DNA from: Prolixibacteraceae bacterium
GTDB lineage: Bacteria > Bacteroidota > Bacteroidia > Bacteroidales > Prolixibacteraceae
DNA: 20,233 nt
Reading direction: 5' to 3'
Assembly: GCA_003457135.1 (NCBI GenBank)
Contig: DMSQ01000102.1
Location: 1-20,233 of the forward strand
In this document: positions 8,056 to 15,258 of the stretch, in pieces
Layout of the letters: each line of letters starts with the position of its first letter
How positions within the stretch are numbered: position 1 is the stretch's first letter
Translations under genes and position numbers: made by a program
The notes under the pieces: generated by a model
What the model saw: only the letters and a program-made list of their open reading frames with translations
Told to the model about the DNA's origin: nothing
The model's database searches: none

Positions 8056-8634
8056 TCAAGTTCCCAGTGTGGATATAGTCTCGATCAGGCGTTGAGCAAT
8101 TTTTTCAACTGAACCTGTCCCATCAACTCTGTAATATTTGTTCTGAGCCTTGTAATAATCCTTCAAAGGCATGGTTTTTTCAGTATAAACCTGTATTCGG
8201 TTTTCGATGATTGAAACATCCTGATCGTCAGGACGACCAGAGGTTATTCCACGATAGAGTAAACGATCTATCAATTCTTTTTTTTCCACTTCGAGGCACA
8301 ACATACCCGAAATAGCCATACCATTTTCGCTCAATAAATCATCGAGTGATTTTGCCTGAGCAACTGTACGCGGAAAGCCATCAAAAACATATCCGTTGGC
8401 TTCTTTATTTTTCAGAAGTTTTGTCCTGATCATTCCTATTACAATCGAATCGGGTACCAGAAAACCTTTGTCCATATAACTTTTTGCCGCAAGTCCCAAC
8501 TCTGTTCCAGATGCAATCTGACGGCGTAACAGATTACCTGTGGAAATGTGATTCAGTTTAAATTTTTCAATGAGAAAATCAGCCTGAGTGCCTTTCCCTG
8601 CGCCCGGAGGGCCAAATAAGATTAAGTTTAACAT
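8056..8634 (-). CDS. adk: Adenylate kinase, short-LID form
   Basis: A 192-residue adenylate kinase that interconverts ATP + AMP and 2 ADP in the cytoplasm. The P-loop is GPPGAGKGTQ (8-17), with the AMP-binding region HISTGNLLR (29-37), the FDGFPRT motif (84-90) and RGITSGRPDD (128-137) at the LID. The LID is the short type, without the four-Cys or mixed zinc-binding insert of long bacterial forms; 192 residues fits that short class. It lies between hpt (15 bases upstream) and obg (24 bases downstream) on the minus strand, a purine and housekeeping run. Nothing unusual was seen. Confidence 0.97.
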   Translation of the reverse strand: MLNLILFGPPGAGKGTQADFLIEKFKLNHISTGNLLRRQIASGTELGLAAKSYMDKGFLVPDSIVIGMIRTKLLKNKEANGYVFDGFPRTVAQAKSLDDLLSENGMAISGMLCLEVEKKELIDRLLYRGITSGRPDDQDVSIIENRIQVYTEKTMPLKDYYKAQNKYYRVDGTGSVEKIAQRLIETISTLGT

Positions 8635-8649
8635 TAATTTCAGTTTAGG

Positions 8650-9192
8650 TTACTTTTCGATTACTTTATAAATGTCAATTAAATTACGACCTTTCCTGTC
8701 GTAATCCAGACCGTATCCAACAATGAAGTCATTCGGAATTTCGATGCCTACATAGTCGAGTTGAATTTTGATTTTAAGTGCATCTGGTTTAAGAAGTAGG
8801 GTAGCAATTTTAATTTCTGAAGGATTTTTCTCCTGAATTTGTTTAATAGTATTGGCAATAGTGATTCCGGAATCAACAATGTCTTCCAAAACAACAACCA
8901 TGCGTCCGGTCAGGTCTTCGTTTAAACCAATCAGTTGCTTAATCTCTCCGCTGGTTTTAGTTCCTGAATAGGAGGCAAGCTTAATGAATGTAATTTCAGC
9001 ATCGAGCGATGAAATGCGTTTAAAAATTTCGGTTGCGAACATGAAAGAACCGTTTAGAATGCATAGAAAAAGTGGACTTTTTCCTTCAAAATCCTGATTC
9101 ATTCTTTCTGCCATTTCTTCAACAATTGACCTGATCTTTTCGTAGGGAATAAATAGTTCGAATTCAAGATCATTTATAGTTACTTTTTTCAT
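8650..9192 (-). CDS. hpt: Hypoxanthine phosphoribosyltransferase
   Basis: A 180-residue purine salvage enzyme that converts hypoxanthine (often also guanine) and PRPP to IMP or GMP. The PRPP-binding loop is VVVLEDIVDSGIT (99-111), with the paired acidic residues E103 and D104. Other family features are LNGSFMFATE (47-56), ASYSGTKTSG (73-82) around the flexible loop, and the C-terminal NDFIVGYGLDYDRKGRNL (154-171), which contacts the base. It is first in the minus-strand run hpt-adk-obg-PAP2 and divergent from purE across 125 bases, so purine salvage and de novo genes share an intergenic region. Length and motifs are normal for the bacterial HPRT family. Confidence 0.95.
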   Translation of the reverse strand: MKKVTINDLEFELFIPYEKIRSIVEEMAERMNQDFEGKSPLFLCILNGSFMFATEIFKRISSLDAEITFIKLASYSGTKTSGEIKQLIGLNEDLTGRMVVVLEDIVDSGITIANTIKQIQEKNPSEIKIATLLLKPDALKIKIQLDYVGIEIPNDFIVGYGLDYDRKGRNLIDIYKVIEK

Positions 9193-9244
9193 TATGCTCC
9201 AGATTGAATAAATACAAGTAATTTTTTTCTTGAGTTTTTTAGTT

Positions 9245-9252
9245 TATTTTTG
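9245..9252 (+). promoter_or_regulatory. Possible -7 box for purE
   Basis: TATTTTTG matches TAnnTTTG and lies 65 bases before the purE ATG, in the divergent hpt-purE gap. No TTG was seen at the usual -33 spacing, and an AT-rich gap can give such a match by chance, so support is weak. No good box was found for hpt on the other strand. Confidence 0.3.
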
Positions 9253-9317
9253 GCTTGAAAAATAAAGCGACAAAGTAACAAAACAAATTCAATCCGGTGA
9301 AATTTAATATTTAAAAT

Positions 9318-9824
9318 ATGGAACCAAAAGTTAGTATTATCATGGGAAGCACCTCCGATTTGGGTGTAATGGAAGCTGCTGCAAAAATTCTGGATGAATT
9401 TGAGGTTCCTTTCGAAATTAATGCATTGTCGGCTCATCGAACCCCCGATGCTGTTGAAGTTTTTACAAAAGGAGCAAAAGCACGTGGTATCCAGGTGATT
9501 ATAGCTGCTGCAGGAATGGCAGCCCATTTGCCCGGTGTAATCGCTTCCATGACTACGCTGCCCGTCATCGGAGTGCCAATTAATGCCAGTTTAAACGGGT
9601 TGGATTCATTGTTGGCAATCGTTCAGATGCCTCCCGGAATTCCGGTCGCTACAGTTGCTGTTAATGGCGCTCAGAATGCCGGCATTCTCGCTGTTCAAAT
9701 GATGGCGCTTGGTGATCCGGAACTTGCAGCTAAACTTGATTTGTTTAAGGAAAACCTGAAAATTAAAATTGAAAAAGCCAATAAAGACCTTTCCGAAATA
9801 AAATTCAGATTTAAGACCAATTAG
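9318..9824 (+). CDS. purE: N5-carboxyaminoimidazole ribonucleotide mutase (class I PurE)
   Basis: A 168-residue enzyme of de novo purine synthesis that converts N5-CAIR to CAIR. Visible signatures are MGSTSDLGVM (9-18) at the phosphate-binding loop, SAHRTP (38-43) with the catalytic His40, AAGMAAHLPGVIAS (64-77) and PVIGVPI (82-88). The segment MPPGIPVATVAVNGAQNAG (104-122) completes the active site of the octameric enzyme. Length and motifs fit bacterial class I PurE. It is divergent from hpt and is followed by a clear intrinsic terminator, so it appears to be a single-gene transcript. Confidence 0.96.
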   Translation: MEPKVSIIMGSTSDLGVMEAAAKILDEFEVPFEINALSAHRTPDAVEVFTKGAKARGIQVIIAAAGMAAHLPGVIASMTTLPVIGVPINASLNGLDSLLAIVQMPPGIPVATVAVNGAQNAGILAVQMMALGDPELAAKLDLFKENLKIKIEKANKDLSEIKFRFKTN

Positions 9825-9870
9825 ACTTGACTTGTTAACAAAAGATTTGTAACTTGTATGCAATGAATTG

Positions 9871-9902
9871 ATTCCTGAAATTTTCATTTCAGGAATTTTT
9901 TT
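9871..9902 (+). terminator. Intrinsic terminator after purE
   Basis: A perfect 10-base stem, ATTCCTGAAA (9871-9880) with TTTCAGGAAT (9887-9896), closes a 6-base loop and is followed by a T run to 9902. It lies 46 bases after the purE stop. It also falls inside the possible TTG-started upstream extension of the next gene, which argues that the next gene starts at the ATG at 9913. Confidence 0.8.
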
Positions 9903-9912
9903 GATTACAGTT

Positions 9913-10731
9913 ATGAAATTGTTTTCAGTCCTTATTTTTTCTATGGCATTACTTGTTGATCACGATCTGCAAGCTCAGGGAATTTTTCTCCCCGGCTCAA
10001 GAGTTCAAGCCTTGGCAGGATCATCATCCGTATTGTCCGACTGCTGGTCGGTTTTTGGCAATCAGGCTGGGTTGGCCGTTATTAACAAGATTGAAATAGG
10101 AGGATCTTTCGAAAATCGCTTTCTGGTCAATGAATTATCAACCCGAGCCGGATTACTGGTCGTTCCTATTCAATCATCGGTTTTTGCGGTTTCGTTTTAT
10201 CAGTTTGGAAAAATCCCTTTTCGTCAGGATAAACTTGGAATAGCCTATGCGAGGCATCTTTCAGAGAAGTTAAACTTCGGCCTTCAATTCAATTATTACT
10301 GGTTATTCTTTTCAGAAGAGAATAGGTCGTTGGGTTCAGCCGGTATCGAGCTTGGATTTCAATACCTGGTTACCGGTCAGCTTTTGCTTGGCCTACATGT
10401 CGTCAATCCATATAAAACCACAATCAAAACAAGCTCCGGAAATTTTCAGTACCCAAGCCTGATCAATTTTGGAGTTTTGTACCACTTTTCGGAATCATTC
10501 AGCATGATGTCGGAACTCGAAAACAACTTGACCACCCATTTGAAAGTAAAGACTGGTATGGAATATAACATCAGGGATCGAGCCTATTTGCGGACAGGCA
10601 TTTCGGGCAAACCTTACCAACTTTCGGCAGGCTTTGGATTTCAGGTCAAAAAACTGACCATGGATTTTGCCACAACCTACCATCAATATTTAGGTAATTC
10701 ACCATCGGTATCATTTCAGATTCAATTTTGA
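9913..10731 (+). CDS. PorV/PorQ-like outer-membrane beta-barrel protein
   Basis: A 272-residue protein from the ATG at 9913. An upstream in-frame TTG at 9868 is rejected because the added codons would read through the purE terminator. The first 22 residues form a signal peptide (MKLFSVLIFSMALLV then LQAQ). Mature sequence opens with LPGSRVQALAGSSSVL and NQAGLAV, the pattern seen in PorV/PorQ (FadL-like) proteins, where the motif is usually ALGMGG and NPAGLA. Alternating hydrophobic/polar strands follow, and the protein ends VSFQIQF with a terminal Phe, as in BAM-inserted barrels. PorV and PorQ act in the type IX secretion system, but many paralogues do not; no other T9SS gene is in this window. 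Its stop overlaps the start of the next gene (TGATG), so the two are probably made together. Confidence 0.6.
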   Translation: MKLFSVLIFSMALLVDHDLQAQGIFLPGSRVQALAGSSSVLSDCWSVFGNQAGLAVINKIEIGGSFENRFLVNELSTRAGLLVVPIQSSVFAVSFYQFGKIPFRQDKLGIAYARHLSEKLNFGLQFNYYWLFFSEENRSLGSAGIELGFQYLVTGQLLLGLHVVNPYKTTIKTSSGNFQYPSLINFGVLYHFSESFSMMSELENNLTTHLKVKTGMEYNIRDRAYLRTGISGKPYQLSAGFGFQVKKLTMDFATTYHQYLGNSPSVSFQIQF

Positions 10732-12719
10732 TGAAAAAACTTTCATTCCTCGTGACTGTTATCCTTTTTGCATCAATGGCTCATGCACAGCAACCAGTTG
10801 TGCAACAAACAGTAGAAGATTTGCTTGAATCGGTAGGGGGGGAGTTGGGCGATGATGCCAATATTCAGGATATATTGGATGATTTGGAGAGCTTAAAACA
10901 AAATCAGTTAAAAATAAATTGGGCAACTCCTGAAGAAATGATACGGTTACACTTTTTATCCGAGGTTCAAATCAATAATCTGGTCAGCTTTCGCGAAAAA
11001 ACAGGTACTATTTACTCCCTTTATGAGATGGCTTCGATTGAAGGGTTTTCACCGGATGTTCTTCAGAAAATAGAGCCATTTATCAGTTTCGATACTGAAA
11101 AGTCTGGCCCTTCACGAAAAACATCCTCAGGAGATTTGTTTCTACGCGGAACCCGTACCTTTCAGAATCCCAGCGAACCGAATGAATCGAAATATGAAGG
11201 CGCTGCTGAACGATATTACCTGCGGCTGAAGCAAACCTCTTCCAGAGTAGAATACGGGCTTGTTGCCGAAAAGGACCCGGGCGAAGCTTTCTTCTCTCAG
11301 TCAAATAAACACGGTTTCGATTATACAAGCGCATTTGCCAATTTCAGGGCAGGAAGGAATGGGAACCGTATTTTTGCAGGCGATTATCATGTGCGGTTTG
11401 GTCAGGGATTGGTTGCCTGGCAGGGATTTTCGATGGGTAAGTCAAGTGAAACAACACAGGTTTTCCGGTCAGCTCAGGGTATCCGATCCTATTCTTCAAC
11501 CGACGAAAACCTTTATTTTCGTGGATTAGCTGGCCGCATTAATTACGGGCATTTTACAATTCACCCTTTTTTATCCTTGAAAAAGTTGGATGCTAATCTG
11601 GATACACTGGATGGGGAAGCTTACTTCGGGGCATTTCAAACCAGTGGATATCACCGCGCCGGATCAGAACTAACAGGCGAAAATGCAGTATCGCAATTAA
11701 CCGGTGGCGGAAATCTTACCTATTCCTACAATCGCTGGTCGTTTGGAGTGACCGCTGTTTACAATCGTTTCGATGTGGAAATGAACCGCGATGGTGAACC
11801 CTATAACCAATTCCTGCCTGAAGGAAAGGAAAGCCTGGTTGCCGGTTTTGACTGGAAAGGATCGGTAAAAAATGTATTTCTTTTTGGCGAAGTTGCTGTA
11901 AGTTCCAGTTCAGGGAAGGCCTTTCTGGCAGGCGCAATACTTAAACCTGTTTCGAATATGGAATTGTCGGCGGTTTACCGGAATATCAATAAAACCTATT
12001 TCAGCTATTTTGCGAGTGCCTTTACCGAATCATCGAAGGTTAACGATGAACATGCTTTCTATCTGGGGGCAAAAATATTTCCGGCCCCTCATTGGATCAT
12101 TTCGGCTTATTCCGATTTTTTCAGGTTCCAATGGCTGAAATACCTTACCGCAGCGCCATCGGGTGGAGCTGAATTTTTTGTCCAGTTGGCATTCAATCCG
12201 TCGCGCGAAACCAATTTTTACATGCGGTTTTTTCAGGAAGAAAAAGCTCAAAAAATGATTTCCGATAATATGAAATACAACGAACAGCAAAAGATTAACC
12301 GGCTCAGGTTTAATTTTAGCCACGGCTTCAATGAGCAGTTTAGCTTGAAAAGCCGGATGGAATTATCCTTTTATTCCAAACAGAGCAATGAGAAGGGAAT
12401 ACTGATTTGCCAGGATGTATTTTTTACACCAGCCGAAAGGACATTTTCGATGAATGGCAGGTTGGCCTATTTTCATACGGAAGCATATAATTCCAGGCTT
12501 TATGCTTACGAAAACGATGTGTTGTATTCTTTCTCAATTCCGGCTCTCTATGGGCATGGAATCCGAAGCTATTTGAATTTTGAACAACAGTTGGGTGATA
12601 AAATTACACTTTGGCTGAAATTTGCATCAACTCATCAGTTTGCGCAAAAAGATGAAGAAATGGAAGTTGATGCATCAACGAAATCGGAAATAAAAATTCA
12701 ATTGCGGTATCGGTTCTGA
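10731..12719 (+). CDS. Secreted helix-hairpin-helix protein with C-terminal outer-membrane beta-barrel
   Basis: A 662-residue protein from the ATG at 10731, which shares one base with the previous stop. A signal peptide (MKKLSFLVTVILFASMAHA) precedes a helical region. That region contains a ComEA-type helix-hairpin-helix unit at about 60-117, with INWATPEEMIRLHFLSE, EKTGTIYSLYEMASIEG and PDVLQKIEPF as its blocks. From about residue 130 to the end the sequence has alternating strands rich in Tyr and Phe, with FRAGRNGNRIFAGDYHVRFG among them, and ends QLRYRF. This suggests a large outer-membrane barrel. HhH units of this type bind DNA in ComEA, but here only the fold can be claimed. Proteins of this architecture occur in Bacteroidota without an assigned function. 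The overlap with the PorV/PorQ-like gene suggests a functional pair. Confidence 0.7.
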   Translation: MKKLSFLVTVILFASMAHAQQPVVQQTVEDLLESVGGELGDDANIQDILDDLESLKQNQLKINWATPEEMIRLHFLSEVQINNLVSFREKTGTIYSLYEMASIEGFSPDVLQKIEPFISFDTEKSGPSRKTSSGDLFLRGTRTFQNPSEPNESKYEGAAERYYLRLKQTSSRVEYGLVAEKDPGEAFFSQSNKHGFDYTSAFANFRAGRNGNRIFAGDYHVRFGQGLVAWQGFSMGKSSETTQVFRSAQGIRSYSSTDENLYFRGLAGRINYGHFTIHPFLSLKKLDANLDTLDGEAYFGAFQTSGYHRAGSELTGENAVSQLTGGGNLTYSYNRWSFGVTAVYNRFDVEMNRDGEPYNQFLPEGKESLVAGFDWKGSVKNVFLFGEVAVSSSSGKAFLAGAILKPVSNMELSAVYRNINKTYFSYFASAFTESSKVNDEHAFYLGAKIFPAPHWIISAYSDFFRFQWLKYLTAAPSGGAEFFVQLAFNPSRETNFYMRFFQEEKAQKMISDNMKYNEQQKINRLRFNFSHGFNEQFSLKSRMELSFYSKQSNEKGILICQDVFFTPAERTFSMNGRLAYFHTEAYNSRLYAYENDVLYSFSIPALYGHGIRSYLNFEQQLGDKITLWLKFASTHQFAQKDEEMEVDASTKSEIKIQLRYRF

Positions 12720-12732
12720 ATTGCTATATTTG
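12702..12732 (+). promoter_or_regulatory. Consensus Bacteroidota promoter for the glycerolipid acyltransferase gene
   Basis: TTG at 12702-12704, a 20-base spacer and TATATTTG at 12725-12732 match the TTG-N19/21-TAnnTTTG promoter form. The -33 part lies inside the last codons of the preceding gene, and the -7 box is 22 bases before the ATG at 12755. This is the best-matching promoter in the window. Confidence 0.7.
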
Positions 12733-12754
12733 CGCTTCAAATATTGAATTTGGG

Positions 12755-13897
12755 ATGGTTCATAAAATTAATTTCGACGATATTCGTCCATTCAATGATT
12801 CCGAGGTTAATCATTATCTCCGTTTACTTCTTCATGATGAAGGATTCCAACATATTCTAAAGTTTCTTTTTCAGGATCAGGCCAAAATAGATCAGGTTAA
12901 GCTTTTACTTGCCCAGGTAAATACAGTCAAAGATTTGCAGTTTCAATTTGTCTATCAGTTGGTTGAAGATCTGATCCTGAAGCGTTCTACTGATGGATTG
13001 ACTTCCAGCGGACTAGAACATCTGGATAAAAATGAAAGCTATTTATTTATTTCCAATCACCGTGATATAATTCTGGATTCAGCCCTAATCAATTACCTGA
13101 TTGTGCTGGAAGGGATGAATACCACAGAAATTGCAATTGGAAATAACCTGCTGATTGAGAAGTGGATTGAATATGCGGTAAAATTGAACAGGACATTTGT
13201 TGTTCGCCGTAACCTGCCTGTGCGCGAATTATTAATGGCGTCCAAAAAGCTTTCAGAATATATTCGCCGTGATATTACACAAAAAAACACTTCGGTTTGG
13301 ATTGCACAACGGGAAGGCCGGACCAAAGATGGTAACGATAAAACACAACTTTCGCTGTTGAAAATGCTGAATTTGAGCAATATCAAAGAGTTTGCCGAGG
13401 GATTCAGGGAACTACGGATTGTGCCTATTTCCATTTCATACGAAATAGAACCTTGTGGAATTTCAAAAGTTGCTGAATTGTATAAGAAGCAGACCGAAGG
13501 ATTTGAAAAAACCCAGGAAGATGATTTAAAAAGTATGGGTGAAGGTTTGGTCAGGCCTAAAGGCCGCGTTCATTTTAGTTTTGGTGAACCAATTACCAAT
13601 CAGCTTCCTGAAAGTGATGAGCCAATCCCGGTCCAGATTGAAAAATTGGCCAATTACCTTGATCAGCAGATTTACAGCAATTTCGAACTTTGGCCCAATA
13701 ATTATATCGCCGAAGATGTTTTAAATCATACCAGCCTGAATGGTGAGCATTATACGCCGGAGCAATATAACCAATTTATTTCGATGATGGACGAAGCTGT
13801 AGCGCTCATCCAGGGCGATTCGGAAATAATCCGCGAAATGTTCCTGCAGATGTATATAAATCCCCTGATAAACAAACGAAATAGTGTCAAGGCCTGA
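12755..13897 (+). CDS. PlsB/PlsC-like glycerolipid acyltransferase
   Basis: A 380-residue protein of the PlsB/PlsC/LPLAT superfamily, which acylates glycerol-3-phosphate, lysophosphatidate or related lipids at the inner membrane. Block I is FISNHRDIILDSA (98-110), with H102 and D108. The spacing is HX5D, not the usual HX4D. Block III appears as QREGRTKDG (185-193), close to the PlsB form EGGRSRTG, and block IV as RIVPISISYE (221-230). There is no obvious signal peptide or strong transmembrane helix. It has its own promoter and is followed by the HAD gene after one base, so the two are likely cotranscribed. Whether it is the main glycerol-3-phosphate acyltransferase or makes another lipid cannot be decided. 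Confidence 0.75.
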   Translation: MVHKINFDDIRPFNDSEVNHYLRLLLHDEGFQHILKFLFQDQAKIDQVKLLLAQVNTVKDLQFQFVYQLVEDLILKRSTDGLTSSGLEHLDKNESYLFISNHRDIILDSALINYLIVLEGMNTTEIAIGNNLLIEKWIEYAVKLNRTFVVRRNLPVRELLMASKKLSEYIRRDITQKNTSVWIAQREGRTKDGNDKTQLSLLKMLNLSNIKEFAEGFRELRIVPISISYEIEPCGISKVAELYKKQTEGFEKTQEDDLKSMGEGLVRPKGRVHFSFGEPITNQLPESDEPIPVQIEKLANYLDQQIYSNFELWPNNYIAEDVLNHTSLNGEHYTPEQYNQFISMMDEAVALIQGDSEIIREMFLQMYINPLINKRNSVKA

Positions 13898-13898
13898 C

Positions 13899-14534
13899 AT
13901 GTTCAAGCACATCAAAGGGATAATCTGGGATTGGAACGGGACACTGCTCGACGATGCCGGATTGGCCGTTGAAACCATGAACGGAATGCTGGCCCAAAGA
14001 AACCTGCCAGAGTTATCAATTGACCATTACAAACAGGTGTTTACTTTTCCGGTAAAAGATTATTACCAGAAAATCGGATTTGATTTTGAACGTGAACCTT
14101 TTGAAATACCAGCCCGGGAGTTTATTGACAGATATAATGAACTGGTGAACGACTGCCGGTTACATCCTGATTCGGTCTCCATACTTAATCGTTTCAGATT
14201 CTCCGGCATTCGGCAGTTTATCTTATCAGCCATGAAACAGGATACGCTCGATCATTGCCTTTCTCACTATCAAATTAATCATTTTTTCGAACAGGTATCC
14301 GGTTTGGATGATCATTATGCGGTTTCCAAAACTGAAAACGGCCAGCGGCTGATTTCCGGTTTGGATTTGGATTCCAGTCAATTGATTCTGATTGGCGATA
14401 CTGTTCATGATTTTGAAGTCGCCACAGAGTTGGGCTGTCAATGTGTTTTGGTAGCTAACGGACATCAGTCAAAAACTGTACTTCAGCAAACCGGGACATT
14501 GGTCATTGATCAGTTAAGCCAATTATTGATCTAA
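13899..14534 (+). CDS. HAD-superfamily hydrolase (phosphoglycolate-phosphatase-like)
   Basis: Read from the ATG at 13899, one base after the preceding stop (TGACATG), the protein has 211 residues. A GTG at 13884 would add five residues and overlap the previous gene, and is less likely. HAD motif I is IWDWNGTLLDD (about 9-19), with nucleophile Asp in DWNGT; the usual second Asp (DxD) is Asn here. Motif II is FILSA (about 107-111, Ser), and motif IV is LIGDTVHDFEVA (about 164-175). A helical cap lies between motifs I and II, as in the Gph/PGMB subfamily. The likely reaction is phosphate-ester hydrolysis of a small molecule, perhaps phosphoglycolate or a nucleotide; the substrate is unknown. It follows the acyltransferase closely and converges on the lysO-like gene with a 2-base gap. 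Confidence 0.85.
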   Translation: MFKHIKGIIWDWNGTLLDDAGLAVETMNGMLAQRNLPELSIDHYKQVFTFPVKDYYQKIGFDFEREPFEIPAREFIDRYNELVNDCRLHPDSVSILNRFRFSGIRQFILSAMKQDTLDHCLSHYQINHFFEQVSGLDDHYAVSKTENGQRLISGLDLDSSQLILIGDTVHDFEVATELGCQCVLVANGHQSKTVLQQTGTLVIDQLSQLLI

Positions 14535-14536
14535 CC

Positions 14537-14830
14537 CTATTTCAGGATAAAAGTGACCAGAAACGGAACCAGTATGGTCAGGATAACTCCGCTGAATACC
14601 GAACACTTCCTGAAAATAGCTCCAACAGTTATTATCAAAGCCTGAATTCCGATTTTATCCAGATTTTGCACGATGGCTTTGTTCAGCCCCACTGAAATGC
14701 CAGGCAGAAATAACAAGACGTAAATAGCGCCGGAAATAAGCCGATCGTTTGTTTTGACCGCCAGAGGATACCGGTTGATGGCAAAACCGGTCAGAATGCC
14801 TGTTAGCATTACCAGTAAAACTGAAATCAT
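14537..14830 (-). CDS. LysO-type (DUF340) N-terminal half transporter, without its C-terminal partner
   Basis: A 97-residue hydrophobic protein with about three helices: MISVLLVMLTGILTGFAINR (1-20), a central helix around AIYVLLFLPGISVGLN (36-51) and a C-terminal helix up to FLVTFILK. The pattern resembles the N-terminal third of lysine exporters of the LysO (YbjE) family, which many Bacteroidota encode as a short gene of about this length next to a longer gene of about 200 residues. Here no second gene follows: the reading direction runs straight into the 3' end of the HAD gene, 2 bases away. So the partner is missing from this locus, or is elsewhere. It may be a relic or an orphan subunit. 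TAGCTTTG (14861-14868, minus strand) is a TAnnTTTG match upstream. The family call is by pattern only. Confidence 0.55.
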   Translation of the reverse strand: MISVLLVMLTGILTGFAINRYPLAVKTNDRLISGAIYVLLFLPGISVGLNKAIVQNLDKIGIQALIITVGAIFRKCSVFSGVILTILVPFLVTFILK

Positions 14831-14860
14831 AAATTCAGTATAGGTTAGAAATGGTCATTT

Positions 14861-14868
14861 CAAAGCTA
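14861..14868 (-). promoter_or_regulatory. -7 box for the lysO-like gene
   Basis: On the minus strand this octamer reads TAGCTTTG, matching TAnnTTTG, and lies 30 bases before the ATG at 14830. No TTG was found at the usual -33 distance. The box suggests the lysO-like gene is transcribed separately from the MNT gene that ends at 14923. Confidence 0.4.
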
Positions 14869-14922
14869 AATATTATTGTATTTAGGATGTTTTTAAAGCT
14901 TTTAAGGCCGCTTATTATTTCG

Positions 14923-15258
14923 TTATTGGATTTTTGTGTTTCTTTTGAATGATATTTCTATTCCAGTCTTTAGAATTTCATGTGCAAATGGATTGTCAGA
15001 AATTAAATCCAAGTTAGACAAAGGATGTGGCTCTATCCGGGAATCAAATTGTGACGCTAACAGCATAAGTTGAACCTGAGTATCAAATTTGTCTGAATCG
15101 TTTAGCTCGTCAATAATTAATGCAATATCAATATCGCTATCAGGTCTTTGATTATTTTTTGCATAAGATCCAAATAAATATGCAGTTACGAATCCAGGAG
15201 TGCAATCTGCAACTTTAAGAATAAACTGTTTTATTGAATTATCAGTTTTTTTATCCAT
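14923..15258 (-). CDS. MNT-type nucleotidyltransferase (antitoxin-like)
   Basis: A 111-residue minimal nucleotidyltransferase. The polymerase-beta-type motif is YLFGSYAKNNQRPDSDIDIA (27-46), with G30-S31 and the metal-binding acids D42 and D44 (D40 is near). A third acidic residue may be E76 in RIEPHPL. In characterised MNT/HEPN pairs such as MntA-HepT the enzyme inactivates the HEPN toxin by adding AMP to a tyrosine near its active site. Whether that holds here is inference. Its start overlaps the end of the HEPN gene by 28 bases, so the pair is coupled with the HEPN gene first. Base composition is clearly AT-rich compared with recJ next door. The frame ends 92 bases before the lysO-like gene. 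Confidence 0.87.
   Translation of the reverse strand: MDKKTDNSIKQFILKVADCTPGFVTAYLFGSYAKNNQRPDSDIDIALIIDELNDSDKFDTQVQLMLLASQFDSRIEPHPLSNLDLISDNPFAHEILKTGIEISFKRNTKIQ

Noticed and set aside
8039..8060. AAAGTTT-type direct repeats between adk and obg
   Set aside because: Two short imperfect copies in an AT-rich 24-base gap; chance is likely and no structure forms.
9192..9527. Minus-strand open frame of 111 codons over the purE 5' end
   Set aside because: It lies opposite the well-supported purE coding frame and has Cys- and Ser-rich shadow composition with no recognisable domain.
9834..9853. Small hairpin GTTAACAAA/TTTGTAAC between the purE stop and its terminator
   Set aside because: It has a bulge, a 3-base loop and no T run; the following 10-base-pair hairpin at 9871 is a better terminator.
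9913..12719. Calling the barrel pair a type IX secretion locus
   Set aside because: No PorK, PorL, PorM, PorN, PorU or Sov-type gene is present in the window, and PorV/PorQ-like proteins are widespread outside the system.
14893..14905. AAAGCTTT palindrome after the MNT gene
   Set aside because: A pure A/T-dominated 8-base palindrome is expected by chance at this composition and lacks a loop or T run suited to termination.
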